From JBCKUK01 sp038924905 (GTDB taxonomy: Bacteria; Pseudomonadota; Gammaproteobacteria; Burkholderiales; Methylophilaceae): a stretch of 64,000 nucleotides of DNA. This document shows, piece after piece, positions 16,208-25,693 of the stretch. The position numbers and the translations under genes are program-made. Location of the stretch: the NCBI GenBank assembly GCA_038924905.1, contig JBCKUK010000002.1, positions 1 through 64,000 on the forward strand. The letters are read 5' to 3'. Position 1 is the stretch's first letter. The number at the start of each line of letters is the position of its first letter. The notes below the pieces were generated by a model, which made no database searches, was not told where the DNA came from, and saw only the letters and a program-made list of their open reading frames with translations.

Positions 16208-16489
16208 TTAGTGGTAATCAACGATCTCTACTTGTTCCACGCCTGCCGCAGTCCAGATAAAACATATCCGCCATTGGTCATTGATGCGAATACTGTGATG
16301 GCCTTTGCGATCATTCTTCAATGCTTCCAGGCGATTGGCAGGCGGTATTCTTAAATCGTCCAGCGTATGGGCTTTATCAACCATGAATAACTTACGCAGG
16401 GCGACTTGCTGAATTTCTCTTGGCAAGCGCATTGAAACTTCACCAGACCATATTTTTGAAGTTTCCTTACTGGCGAAAGTGAGTATCAT
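16208..16489 (-). CDS. higB: HigB toxin, RelE-fold mRNA interferase
   Basis: This 93-residue protein has the HigB pattern: an early basic strand, LRIPPANRLEAL, a conserved DRKGHHSIRINDQWRICF core, and a VEIVDYH end. HigB toxins cleave mRNA on the ribosome. It is the first gene of the operon, with higA behind it and a palindromic site just upstream. Confidence 0.93.
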   Translation of the reverse strand: MILTFASKETSKIWSGEVSMRLPREIQQVALRKLFMVDKAHTLDDLRIPPANRLEALKNDRKGHHSIRINDQWRICFIWTAAGVEQVEIVDYH

Positions 16490-16498
16490 GAATGAATT

Positions 16499-16534
16499 GT
16501 AACGCCACGCGTTATATAACGCAAGACGTTATAC
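16499..16534 (-). promoter_or_regulatory. Probable higBA operator
   Basis: GCGTTATATAACGC at 16509-16522 is a perfect 14-base palindrome 20 bases before the higB start. It overlaps the stop codon of the upstream dehydrogenase gene, with further half-sites AACGC and ACGTTAT on either side. Position and symmetry fit a HigA binding site with the higBA promoter inside it. Confidence 0.65.
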
Positions 16535-18137
16535 CCAAAGCCACCGCTTCGGCCACTTTAATCCCATCCACCGCCGCCGAAAGTATGCCACCCGCATAGC
16601 CTGCGCCTTCGCCACTTGGATATAAGCCTTTGGTGTTGATGCTCTGCAAGTCATCATCGTTACGCTTGATGCGAATAGGCGACGAGGTGCGCGTTTCCAC
16701 CCCGGTCAAAATGGCGTCCGGCAAATCAAAACCCTTGATCTGTTTGGCAAAGGCAGGCAGAGCTTCGCGGATGGCGCTAATGGCATAGTCTGGCAATGCG
16801 TTGCTGAGGTCGGTCAAATGTACGCCGGGGGTGTAAGAAGGCAGCACTGCGCCAAACTTGGTAGAGGGTTTGCCTGCCATAAAATCGCCAATGAGTTGCC
16901 CAGGAGCCGCGTAGTTATTGCCTCCCAAGGCGTAGGCTTTTGCTTCCAGTTCACGCTGTAATTCCATGCCAGCAAGCGGGTCGCCCGGATAATCTTCTTT
17001 AGGCGTAATGCCGACCACGATACCGGCATTGGCGTTGCGCTCGTTGCGTGAATACTGGCTCATGCCGTTGGTGACAACGCAGCCAGGCTCGGAAGCGGCT
17101 GCGACAACCGTGCCGCCCGGGCACATGCAAAAGCTATACACCGAGCGGCCATTTTTGGCGTGATGCACCAATTTATAGTCGGCTGCGCCGAGCAATTCGT
17201 TATTTGCATTTTTGCCATAGCGAGCGGTGTCTATCAGCGATTGTGGGTGCTCAACGCGAAAGCCGATGGAAAAAGGTTTGGCTTCAATGTAAATGCCGCG
17301 TTTATGGATCATCTCAAACGTATCGCGCGCGCTGTGGCCAACGGCCAAAATCAAGTGATTGGTGGCGATGCGTTCGCCATTCGCTAGCACCACGGCCTGG
17401 ACTTGGCCACAAACCTGGCCATCTTTTATTTCAATATCATCTACTCGGGCTTCAAAACGGATTTCCCCGCCCAAGAATTCTATGGTCTCGCGCATCTTCT
17501 CGACCATGCCAACCAGTCGAAAAGTACCGATATGCGGATGGCTGACGTAGAGGATTTCTTCCGGTGCTCCGGCCTTGACGAATTCATCCAGTACTTTTCG
17601 GCCGTAATGCTTGGGGTCTTTAATCTGGCTGTAGAGCTTGCCGTCCGAGAACGTCCCGGCGCCGCCCTCGCCGAATTGCACGTTGGATTCCGGGTTGAGC
17701 TTGCCTTCTCGCCAGAATCCCCAGGTGTCCTGCGTTCTTTCCCTCACCGCCTTGCCGCGTTCCAGCACGATTGGTTTAAAACCTGATTGCGCAAGTATCA
17801 GCGCGGCAAATATGCCAGCAGGGCCAAAACCGATGATGACAGGACGTGCGGGCAGATTCGTCGGCGCTTTTGCCACAAAGTGATAACTGGTGTCTGGTGT
17901 GATACTGACGCGCGGGTCTTTTTTGAATTTAGCTAAAAGCCTGGCCTCGTTGTTAACTTCTACATCAATGGTGTAAACGAACAGGATGGCGTGAGATTTA
18001 CGTGCATCTACCCCACGCTTAAAAATGTTGAAGCGCAGCAAATCATCCTCTGTGATGGCGAGCTTTTTAAGGATTGCAGCTTTGAGCTCGCCCTGAGTAT
18101 TACCCAGTGGGAGTTTGATTTCGGTGAGGCGTAACAT
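16512..18137 (-). CDS. NAD(P)/FAD-dependent dehydrogenase (COG2509 type)
   Basis: This is an uncharacterised flavoprotein of 541 residues. It has an N-terminal basic domain of about 95 residues, then an FAD-binding Rossmann loop (VIIGFGPAGIFAALILAQSG). Further blocks are FGEGGAGTFSDGKLYS, HIGTFRLVGMV, CMCPGGTVVAAASEPG and a C-terminal YPSGEGAGYAGGI that closes the FAD site. The family is common but its substrate is unknown. It lies one base from hda. Confidence 0.85.
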   Translation of the reverse strand: MLRLTEIKLPLGNTQGELKAAILKKLAITEDDLLRFNIFKRGVDARKSHAILFVYTIDVEVNNEARLLAKFKKDPRVSITPDTSYHFVAKAPTNLPARPVIIGFGPAGIFAALILAQSGFKPIVLERGKAVRERTQDTWGFWREGKLNPESNVQFGEGGAGTFSDGKLYSQIKDPKHYGRKVLDEFVKAGAPEEILYVSHPHIGTFRLVGMVEKMRETIEFLGGEIRFEARVDDIEIKDGQVCGQVQAVVLANGERIATNHLILAVGHSARDTFEMIHKRGIYIEAKPFSIGFRVEHPQSLIDTARYGKNANNELLGAADYKLVHHAKNGRSVYSFCMCPGGTVVAAASEPGCVVTNGMSQYSRNERNANAGIVVGITPKEDYPGDPLAGMELQRELEAKAYALGGNNYAAPGQLIGDFMAGKPSTKFGAVLPSYTPGVHLTDLSNALPDYAISAIREALPAFAKQIKGFDLPDAILTGVETRTSSPIRIKRNDDDLQSINTKGLYPSGEGAGYAGGILSAAVDGIKVAEAVALGITSCVI

Positions 18138-18138
18138 C

Positions 18139-18735
18139 TTATTTAAGCTGCAATATTTTTCGCAGCATGGGCACGGTCACAGACTTTTTCTCGGTGAGCG
18201 ACCATTCATCCAATGCATCCAGAGTTGCCATCAGGGTTGGTAAGTCACGTCGCAGATGGCGCAAGCAATAATCCACGACTTCATCCGGCAGTTTGATGCC
18301 GCGTTCAACCGCATGGATTTTGAGTGCCTGAGCTTTTTCTGCGTCCGACAGCGGATGTAGTTGATAGACCAAGTCCCACGCCAGACGTGTGGCCAGATCA
18401 TTGCGCAAACCCATTTGTGTGGGAGCGGCGATGCCACTGGCGATCAAGGCGCCGCCGGAGTTCCTCAGTTGGTTGTAGGTATTAAACAGATCGATTTGCG
18501 CATCATGATTGAGCAAATGGACATCGTCTATCACCCGCGCCCCTATTTCCTTACAGGCCGATAATAAATGACTTTTCCCACTACCAGTCTCGCCCCATAA
18601 ATAAACAAACCGGGGCTGTGCATCGCTAGTGAGTGCGTTTTGTAAACTATGCAACGCTTCCGCGTTGCGGCCAACAACAAAATTATCCAGTGTCGGTAGA
18701 GGCACCGGCTGTATATCAAGCAAAAGCTGTTTCAT
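18139..18735 (-). CDS. hda: Hda, DnaA regulatory inactivator
   Basis: Hda with the sliding clamp stimulates DnaA-ATP hydrolysis and so limits initiation. From ATG 18735 the 198-residue protein begins MKQLLLDIQP, where QLLLDI is a clamp-binding-like motif. It has a shortened AAA+ domain with Walker A GETGSGKSHLL and Walker B VIDDVHLL. It lies in the conserved purM/AI-2E permease/hda neighbourhood. Confidence 0.92.
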   Translation of the reverse strand: MKQLLLDIQPVPLPTLDNFVVGRNAEALHSLQNALTSDAQPRFVYLWGETGSGKSHLLSACKEIGARVIDDVHLLNHDAQIDLFNTYNQLRNSGGALIASGIAAPTQMGLRNDLATRLAWDLVYQLHPLSDAEKAQALKIHAVERGIKLPDEVVDYCLRHLRRDLPTLMATLDALDEWSLTEKKSVTVPMLRKILQLK

Positions 18736-18739
18736 CCGG

Positions 18740-18980
18740 AACCTCTGATTAAGTCCGACGTGATCGCGACAATGGCTTTGCGGGAAGGGATGCAAGAAAG
18801 GGTTCGAAGTTAATGGCCATTCCCTTAACGAGAAGCCTGACGCCGCAGACCGCCCGCAAAGCCATTGTCCCTTCGGGTTGCATTAAAAATGAGCGCTTGC
18901 GGCGTTGCACTCCTTGGCTTCGTAGAATAACTACGACCGGCGTCGTGCGCCTTGCAATCATCTCATTTTTAATAGCAACG
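18740..18980. repeat. Intergenic element with two nested inverted repeats
   Basis: The 260 bases between hda and the AI-2E permease hold two perfect inverted repeats. The first is GACAATGGCTTTGCGGG at 18768-18784 with its complement at 18853-18869. The second is ATTAAAAATGAG at 18882-18893 with its complement at 18962-18973. A small CGTAGAATAACTACG hairpin lies inside the second. No convincing open frame exists. It looks like a compound palindromic repeat or a structured RNA. Confidence 0.6.
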
Positions 18981-18995
18981 CGGCTCATGGCGGAT

Positions 18996-20072
18996 TCAAT
19001 CATAAATGTTGCTAGCGAGATAGTCTTGCTTGGCATGGCGCAGGCCAACAGCAATGGCGGCAGTGGCTGGCAAGGCCAGCAAGACGCCAGTAAAACCAAA
19101 TAACTGGCCGCCTGCGAGTAAGGCAAAAATAACTATAACGGGGTGCAAGCCGATACGATCACCCACGAGTGTAGGCGTGAGTAACACGCCCTCCAGCAGC
19201 TGGCCTATACCAAACACCGCCAGCACCGGAATAAATTGGCCCAGGCCGGTGAATTGCAGCGCGGCGGCCAGGAGCGCCAGTATGATGCCGATAGTAATAC
19301 CGAGATAGGGCACAAAGCCAAGCAGACCGGCAATCAGGCCAATCGGTATGGCCAGCTCAAGTCCGGCCAGCCATAGCCCCGCCGCATAAAAAACGCTCAT
19401 CAGCAGCATGACTAGGAGTTGGCCGCGCAAGAATTCAGCTAAAACCAGGTCGATTTCATGTGCAATCAGAGCGACTCTTTTATACCAACGGCGCGGTATA
19501 AGCACAGCAATATGACTGACCATGCCATGCCAGTCACGCAATAGATAAAACAGCACAACCGGCACCAGCAGCAGATTTACCAACCAACCAACCAACGCTA
19601 AACCGTGTGAACTAGCCGAGAGCAGCATTTGGCCAACAAAATTACCCGCAGTTTTCCAGTGCTGGGAGAGTAACACTTGAATTTGCGCGACGTTGATATC
19701 AAGCGTGACGCCGAAGTAACGCAACAACCAGGGTTCCAAACGATCATGAAGCGAGGTGATATAGGCTGGTAAACGCTCAATGACCAGCAACAATTCTTTT
19801 TGCAGCAAGGGGGCTACAATAAAAAATACCGCAATCATGATGCAAATGAGCAGCAGCATGACGACGATGGTGCCTATTGTGCGCCCCAGTGCCAGCTTGC
19901 CTAATTTGAGATTACCCAGCCTGCCAACCAGCGGATTACAAATATAGGCCAGGATCGTGGCAATTAAAAATGGCGCAAGCATGGGTAGCAGTAAATAAAG
20001 CAACCATAAAAATGCAGCCGCAAACAGTATCAGGCGGTAATCAGGTAAGACGTTTTCTTGTTTGGTGGCCAT
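18996..20072 (-). CDS. AI-2E family transporter (PerM-like permease)
   Basis: This 358-residue protein has about eight hydrophobic membrane segments and the family pattern PMLAPFLIATILAYICNPLV near the start. Further on are GLIAGLLGFVPYLG and PTLVGDRIGLHPVIVIFALLA. Members export autoinducer-2 or ions; the substrate here is unknown. It diverges from purM with 82 bases between the genes. Confidence 0.93.
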   Translation of the reverse strand: MATKQENVLPDYRLILFAAAFLWLLYLLLPMLAPFLIATILAYICNPLVGRLGNLKLGKLALGRTIGTIVVMLLLICIMIAVFFIVAPLLQKELLLVIERLPAYITSLHDRLEPWLLRYFGVTLDINVAQIQVLLSQHWKTAGNFVGQMLLSASSHGLALVGWLVNLLLVPVVLFYLLRDWHGMVSHIAVLIPRRWYKRVALIAHEIDLVLAEFLRGQLLVMLLMSVFYAAGLWLAGLELAIPIGLIAGLLGFVPYLGITIGIILALLAAALQFTGLGQFIPVLAVFGIGQLLEGVLLTPTLVGDRIGLHPVIVIFALLAGGQLFGFTGVLLALPATAAIAVGLRHAKQDYLASNIYD

Positions 20073-20154
20073 ATCGGTTAAAATTATATTATCTAATTGA
20101 GTTATTTAGCTGTAATTTCTCTGTAATTTCTTTTGCTGGAAGCGAGATATCAAC

Positions 20155-21204
20155 TTGAATTCAAGTAATGATTCGACAAAACCCATCAGCTATCGCGATG
20201 CTGGCGTAGACATGGAAGCCGGCGATGCGCTGGTAGAGCAGATTAAGCCGTATGCGAAAAAGACCATGCGACCGGAAGTAATGGGCGGCATTGGCGGCTT
20301 TGGTTCTTTGTTTGAACTATCCAAAAAATTCAAGAACCCGGTATTGGTATCCGGCACCGATGGCGTGGGCACCAAGCTTAAATTAGCTTTCCAGCTCAAC
20401 AAGCATGACACCGTGGGCATTGATTTAGTCGCCATGAGCGTGAACGATATTCTGGTGCAAGGTGCTGAGCCCCTGTTTTTTCTTGACTACTTTGCCTGTG
20501 GCAAGCTGGATGTAGGCACGGCTACCGAGGTGATTAAAGGCATTGCCGCTGGCTGTGAGCAAGCCGGTTGCGCGCTGGTGGGTGGTGAAACCGCCGAAAT
20601 GCCGGGCATGTATCCTGCCGGTGAATATGATCTGGCAGGCTTTGCCGTTGGCGCGGTAGAAAAAGAGAAGATTATTAATGGCAGCACGATTACTGAGGGC
20701 GATGTGGTATTGGGCCTGGCCTCCAGCGGCGCGCATTCCAACGGCTATTCACTGATTCGAAAATTGATTGAGCGCTCCGGCATAGACATGGATAGCAATT
20801 TCCACGGTAAACCGTTCCGCGACGTGGTGATGGCGCCGACCCGCATTTACGTAAAACCACTGCTCAAGTTACTAGCGGCCATGCCGGTGAAAGGCATGGC
20901 GCATATCACCGGCGGTGGCATTACCGAGAATGTGCCGCGCGTGTTGCCTGCTGGTTTGACTGCCGAAATCAAAAAAGGCAGTTGGACGATACCACCGCTA
21001 TTTAATTGGCTACAGGTGCAAGGCAATGTTACAGATGACGAGATGCATCGCACTTTCAACTGCGGCATTGGCATGGTGGTGATAGTTGCCAGGGAAAATG
21101 CTGAAGCGGCCCAGACATTGCTGGCTGCTGAAGGTGAGCGGGTTTGGGTTATCGGCCATGTGCGCCAGCAAAAATCGGGCGAAGCTCCAACCGTTGTTAT
21201 TTGA
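20155..21204 (+). CDS. purM: PurM, phosphoribosylformylglycinamidine cyclo-ligase
   Basis: PurM closes the imidazole ring of AIR in purine synthesis. The 349-residue protein has YRDAGVDMEAGDALV, LVSGTDGVGTKLKLA, GGETAEMPGMY and HITGGGITENVPRVLP, the full family set. The start appears to be TTG 20155, preceded by GGAAGCGAG; the next in-frame Met is about 20 residues in and would remove conserved sequence. Confidence 0.96.
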   Translation: MNSSNDSTKPISYRDAGVDMEAGDALVEQIKPYAKKTMRPEVMGGIGGFGSLFELSKKFKNPVLVSGTDGVGTKLKLAFQLNKHDTVGIDLVAMSVNDILVQGAEPLFFLDYFACGKLDVGTATEVIKGIAAGCEQAGCALVGGETAEMPGMYPAGEYDLAGFAVGAVEKEKIINGSTITEGDVVLGLASSGAHSNGYSLIRKLIERSGIDMDSNFHGKPFRDVVMAPTRIYVKPLLKLLAAMPVKGMAHITGGGITENVPRVLPAGLTAEIKKGSWTIPPLFNWLQVQGNVTDDEMHRTFNCGIGMVVIVARENAEAAQTLLAAEGERVWVIGHVRQQKSGEAPTVVI

Positions 21205-21280
21205 ACTTGGCTGTCTGAACTTGTCGGCGACGATGGTGCCAACTTAATTATCCGCTTGTGAGTAATTGCCAGAAGACCAT

Positions 21281-22021
21281 ATGCCACAAATTTTTACCCG
21301 AATACTTGTTCTAAGCCTGTTAATGATTTCAGGCTTGGCCACCGCTGCACCTACCAAAGTGGATGTGGTCTATCAGGCCACACGTAACGGCCAGCCCTTT
21401 GCTACAGTCACTGAGAGCTATCGGCAGGAAAATGGCCGTTATCGCATTGAGAGCGTGACCAAGGGCATAGGCGTCTATGCATTGCTTGGAGAACGTAAAT
21501 TAACCAGCGAGGGCGAGGTAACCAGCGAGGGCCTCAGACCCAGCCACTTTGAATTGCATCAGGGCGATAACGAGAAAAAATCTTTGTATACAGATTTTGA
21601 CTGGGTAGCCAATGTGCTGACCATGAAAATTAAAGGCAAACTCGTCACAGTGCCGCTGGAAAAAGGCACGCAGGATTTAATCAGTTTTGCTTACCAATTC
21701 ATGTTTGTCCAACCTCAGGGTGATGCGCTGGAATTGCCAGTGACCACAGGTAAAAAATTACGCATTCACCACTACGCAGTGACCGAGCGCGACGCAATTT
21801 TGGAACTGCCAGCGGGAAAATTCAAAACCATGCATTTAGTGAAGGCCGGCAAAGACGACCCGGATAAGCTAACAGAGAAGCCAACAGAAAAACAGGGTGC
21901 CAGCGATGAAAAAGAGCTATGGCTGGGTGCGGAGGCCTATTCATTACCAGTGCGCCTTTTGCTGGTAGACGATAATGGCGCGAAAACCGAGCAAACGCTG
22001 ACCAGTTTACATGTCGATTAA
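21281..22021 (+). CDS. DUF3108 domain periplasmic protein (first of two)
   Basis: A signal peptide (ILVLSLLMISGLATA) is followed by a DUF3108 domain of about 220 residues, including GVYALLGERKLTSEGEV, LRPSHFELHQGDNEK and KGTQDLISFAYQFMFV. The function of the family is unknown; it is periplasmic and linked to the cell envelope. ATG 21281 is chosen because it opens the signal peptide. It overlaps the next gene by 11 bases, which encodes a clear paralogue. Confidence 0.85.
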   Translation: MPQIFTRILVLSLLMISGLATAAPTKVDVVYQATRNGQPFATVTESYRQENGRYRIESVTKGIGVYALLGERKLTSEGEVTSEGLRPSHFELHQGDNEKKSLYTDFDWVANVLTMKIKGKLVTVPLEKGTQDLISFAYQFMFVQPQGDALELPVTTGKKLRIHHYAVTERDAILELPAGKFKTMHLVKAGKDDPDKLTEKPTEKQGASDEKELWLGAEAYSLPVRLLLVDDNGAKTEQTLTSLHVD

Positions 22022-23063
22022 ATCTTCCCCCTTCTGGACCAAACGCCTAGGCCTCGCGCTAATTTTCTCTGTTGCACTTCATCTGTTGCTGGTCAGGGGG
22101 CTGGGGCTGCAATTCCCTGATTGGTGGAGTACGCCGAAAGCCTCTTACGGCACAATTGATGCCGTTCTGGTGGCTGCCACAAAAGCACCGCCACCTGTGG
22201 AAAAGTTGCCGCCTACTTCCCCGGTTGCCAAGTCTGCTGCGAAAAAGCCACCCACACCCTTGCCGCCGCAAGAGTTGCTTCCAAACGAAGTGCTAATTGA
22301 GTCCGCAAGCACTAATACAGAGCCAATAGCGGATGCCTCAAGACCCACTGAAAATACGCTGCCGGAACAACCTGCCAGCACTGATGAAGTCGCTAGTGAA
22401 GATGAGCGGCCAAAGCCACCAGACTTTGTGGAAACCGTCTTTACAGTGACCAATGGCGGTACTAAAGGCGTCATGCACAATAGCTATCAGGTTCAGCCAG
22501 ACGGTAGTTATGTATTAAAAAGCGAGGTTGAGGCCAAAGGTTTTGCCTCCCTGTTTTTTGGCAAGCTAAAACAGCAGAGCGAGGGCGTGGTCACGGAGCG
22601 CGGGCTCAAGCCAACTCATTATTTATATCAATATGGCGATAACGAAGATAAAGTGCAACGCGCCAGCTTTGATTGGCAGGCGGGTAAATTGACCATGCAA
22701 AATGGCAAGAAAATAAAAACCGCGCCGCTGACGGAAGGCACTCAGGATTTTCTCAGTTTTATGTATCAGTTCATGTTTGTGCCGCCACTTGAGCAAATGC
22801 AGCTATCTATCGCCAATGGCAAAAAGCTGGGCACCTACGATTACGAGTTTGAGGGCGAAGAGACTTTATCAACTAAAATGGGAGAACTTCGCACCGTGCA
22901 TATTTTTAGGACTCGCGCTGACAGCGATGAAAAAACCGAGCTCTGGCTCGCGCTTGATTATCATAACCTGCCGGTGAAAGTGCGCCAGACAGAGAAAGAC
23001 GGCGATGTAATCGAACAAATTGCCACGCGAATTTCCACCAGCAACACCGCGCCGGTACCTTAA
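22011..23063 (+). CDS. DUF3108 domain protein with TonB-like N-terminus (second of two)
   Basis: This 350-residue protein has an N-terminal membrane anchor (RLGLALIFSVALHLLLVRGL), a Pro/Ala-rich linker of about 110 residues, and a C-terminal DUF3108 domain. The last matches the previous protein block for block: FASLFFGKLKQQSEGV, LKPTHYLYQYGDNEDK and EGTQDFLSFMYQFMFV. The anchor plus proline-rich arm recalls TonB and could reach across the periplasm. The function is unknown. Confidence 0.85.
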   Translation: MSIKSSPFWTKRLGLALIFSVALHLLLVRGLGLQFPDWWSTPKASYGTIDAVLVAATKAPPPVEKLPPTSPVAKSAAKKPPTPLPPQELLPNEVLIESASTNTEPIADASRPTENTLPEQPASTDEVASEDERPKPPDFVETVFTVTNGGTKGVMHNSYQVQPDGSYVLKSEVEAKGFASLFFGKLKQQSEGVVTERGLKPTHYLYQYGDNEDKVQRASFDWQAGKLTMQNGKKIKTAPLTEGTQDFLSFMYQFMFVPPLEQMQLSIANGKKLGTYDYEFEGEETLSTKMGELRTVHIFRTRADSDEKTELWLALDYHNLPVKVRQTEKDGDVIEQIATRISTSNTAPVP

Positions 23064-23091
23064 ACAAGCAACGTCATTCAAGAAAGATCGC

Positions 23092-24447
23092 ATGAGCAGT
23101 ATTAACCCTAACTTACTTCGCCTGGCTGGCATGGCGTTAGCCGATGTATTGACTCTTAGCGGGCCGGCAGACGCCAGGCTCGGCGCATTCTTCCGGCAAA
23201 ATCGTGAGCTGGGCACCAAAGACCGCGCATTTGTCGCAGAGTCTGTTTATGGCGTTTTGCGGCGCAGGAGTTTTCTGGCTTATTGCGCTGATGGCGAAGA
23301 TCCACGCAAGCTCTTGCTCGTCTGGTTGCTACGTATACAGGGCATGAGCCTGCGCGACCTGGATGAGACGCTCAATAAACAACAAAAAGAGTGGGCGGCG
23401 GAGATCAAGGCTAAATCTACAGATGCCATGCCACTAACCATGCAGGCCGATGTGCCGGAGTGGTTGTGGGACAGGCTGGCGGCGCAATACGGTGAAGTCG
23501 AGGCGCTGAAAATAGCGCGCAGCATGCATCTGCCTGCCAATCTCGATCTGCGCGTGAATACGGTCAAAGCTACGCGGGAAGACGTGATGGCTAAATTTGC
23601 CAGTGAACAGATCGAAGCCCAAGTCACGCCTTACTCACCATTCGGCATTCGCATGCCGGAAAAAATGACCATCAGCCGCCATGTCATGTTCACCGATGGC
23701 AAGATTGAAGTGCAAGATGAAGGTAGCCAGTTGCTTGCGCTATTGGTTGCGCCGAGGCGAGGCGAGATGGTGGCAGATTTTTGCGCCGGTGCAGGTGGTA
23801 AAACCCTGGCACTTGGTGCGCTGATGCGTAACAGCGGCAGCATTTATGCATTCGATGTTTCTGAAAAGCGCCTGCTTAACTTGGGCCAGCGCCTCAAGCG
23901 TTCCGGCTTATCTAATCTGCGCAGTCAGCTTATCAGCAGCGAACAGGATCCAAAATTGAAGCGGCTTAACGCTAAATTCAATCGCGTGCTGGTGGATGCG
24001 CCGTGCAGCGGTTTCGGTACGCTACGCCGAAACCCAGACCTTAAATGGCGGCAATTACCCAAAGATGTGATTGAACTGGCAGCCAAGCAAACCGCAATTC
24101 TGACGCGTGCCGCCAAGCTGCTAAAAGATGGTGGACGCCTGGTGTATGCTACTTGCAGCCTATTGCAGGAAGAAAACGAAGCTATTGCCGAAGCATTTCT
24201 GACTACGCATCCGGAGTTTTCCCTGGTGCCGGTCAGTGAAATTCTGGCACAGCAAAAAATTGCGCTCGATACTGGCAAATATCTCAAGCTATTTCCGCAT
24301 ATTCATAAAACAGACGGGTTTTTTGCCGCTGTGTTTGAGAAAGTAACGGCCCCGGTAAAAGCGGCTGACACAGAAAAAACTGCTCCTAAAAAGACGACCA
24401 AACCCAAGATAGTTAAAAAGAAAGCCAAAAAGAAAGTTAAGCCATGA
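23092..24447 (+). CDS. RsmB/NOP-family RNA m5C methyltransferase
   Basis: This is a 451-residue SAM-dependent enzyme that probably methylates 16S rRNA cytosine. It has an N-terminal NusB-like part, the SAM site VADFCAGAGGKTLALGALM, the first catalytic Cys in VDAPCSGFGTLRRNPDLKW, and the second in YATCSLLQEENEAIAEAF. It ends in a Lys-rich tail of about 30 residues. The start at ATG 23092 opens the conserved region. It overlaps the symporter gene by 4 bases. Confidence 0.9.
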   Translation: MSSINPNLLRLAGMALADVLTLSGPADARLGAFFRQNRELGTKDRAFVAESVYGVLRRRSFLAYCADGEDPRKLLLVWLLRIQGMSLRDLDETLNKQQKEWAAEIKAKSTDAMPLTMQADVPEWLWDRLAAQYGEVEALKIARSMHLPANLDLRVNTVKATREDVMAKFASEQIEAQVTPYSPFGIRMPEKMTISRHVMFTDGKIEVQDEGSQLLALLVAPRRGEMVADFCAGAGGKTLALGALMRNSGSIYAFDVSEKRLLNLGQRLKRSGLSNLRSQLISSEQDPKLKRLNAKFNRVLVDAPCSGFGTLRRNPDLKWRQLPKDVIELAAKQTAILTRAAKLLKDGGRLVYATCSLLQEENEAIAEAFLTTHPEFSLVPVSEILAQQKIALDTGKYLKLFPHIHKTDGFFAAVFEKVTAPVKAADTEKTAPKKTTKPKIVKKKAKKKVKP

Positions 24448-25682
24448 AGTGGCCTGGCATCAACACGCAGATTCTTCTGGGCGCGGTTCTTGGTGTAGCT
24501 GTCGGCCTTTATTTTCATGGGCTGGGGCAAGATAACGCCACCGTCAAAGCAGGCATTTATGCCAGTGGTTTAGTGGGCGGCCTGTTTATCGATCTGCTTA
24601 AAATGATACTCATCCCGCTGGTATTTACTTCAATCGCCGTGGGCATTGCCAATCTGCAAGCGCATAAACAAGTGCATCGTGTGTGGACTACAACCCTGGT
24701 TTTTTTCGTTCTCACCATGGCCATCGCCATTGTGCTGGGTATGACAGCCAACCAGCTATTCCGCCCGGGCGCAGGACTGGAGATCAAGATGTTTGCCGGT
24801 GCCATGCAAGGCTTTGAAGCCAAACAGCTGAGCCTGCCCGAATTCGCTGCGCAGTTTTTGCACGGACTTTTTGTTAATCCATTTGCGGCGCTATCACAGG
24901 GCAATGTACTGGCAGTAGTTATCTTCGCGCTGTTTGTGGGTATCGCTTTAGTCATTGGCGGCGAACGCTATCGCAACATACTTGTCCTGTTGCAGGAGCT
25001 GAATGAAATCACCATGCAAATGGTCAAGTGGATCATGTATCTGGCGCCGCTGGGCATTATGGCCTTGCTCACCAAGCTCATTGCTACGCAGGACACCGCT
25101 TTATTTGGTAGCCTGGGTAAATTTATAGTAGTGGTGCTTGGCACAACTTTGCTGCACGGCATTGTGATATTGCCACTTATTTTGTACCTGATTACCAAAG
25201 TGACACCATTACAACTATTTAAGGGTGCGCGTGAGGCACTGGTAACAGCATTGGCGACTAGTTCCAGCTCTGCGACGCTGCCAGTCACACTGCGTTGCGT
25301 AGAATACAACCTGCATGTGCGCCGCGATGTGGCTGGTTTTGTCGTGCCCTTAGGCGCTACCGTCAATATGGATGGCACCGCGCTTTATGAAGCTGCAGCC
25401 GCATTATTTATCGCCAACCTGGCGGGCATTGATTTGAGCTTGACGCAGCAGATGATTGTTTTCTTTACTTCCATGATTGCTGCCATTGGTGCACCCGGCA
25501 TCCCCAGCGCAGGCATGGTGACCATGGTGATGGTGCTGCAATCGGTAGGCTTGCCCGCTGAAGCGATTGCCATTTTATTGCCAATCGACCGTTTGCTCGA
25601 TACCGTACGCACCGCGGTGAACGTAGAAGGGGATGTGGTGGGAAGTCTGGTTGTACAAAAACTGATTAAGAAAAAATCTTAA
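24444..25682 (+). CDS. Dicarboxylate/amino-acid:cation symporter (DAACS family)
   Basis: This 412-residue membrane protein is of the GltP/DctA type. It has eight membrane helices and two hairpins, with SSSSATLPVTL, PLGATVNMDGTALYEAAAALF and APGIPSAGMVTMVMV near the substrate site. It takes up C4-dicarboxylates or glutamate/aspartate with Na+ or H+. The exact substrate cannot be told. Its start overlaps the methyltransferase stop. Confidence 0.92.
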   Translation: MKWPGINTQILLGAVLGVAVGLYFHGLGQDNATVKAGIYASGLVGGLFIDLLKMILIPLVFTSIAVGIANLQAHKQVHRVWTTTLVFFVLTMAIAIVLGMTANQLFRPGAGLEIKMFAGAMQGFEAKQLSLPEFAAQFLHGLFVNPFAALSQGNVLAVVIFALFVGIALVIGGERYRNILVLLQELNEITMQMVKWIMYLAPLGIMALLTKLIATQDTALFGSLGKFIVVVLGTTLLHGIVILPLILYLITKVTPLQLFKGAREALVTALATSSSSATLPVTLRCVEYNLHVRRDVAGFVVPLGATVNMDGTALYEAAAALFIANLAGIDLSLTQQMIVFFTSMIAAIGAPGIPSAGMVTMVMVLQSVGLPAEAIAILLPIDRLLDTVRTAVNVEGDVVGSLVVQKLIKKKS

Positions 25683-25693
25683 GGGAGCTAGGC

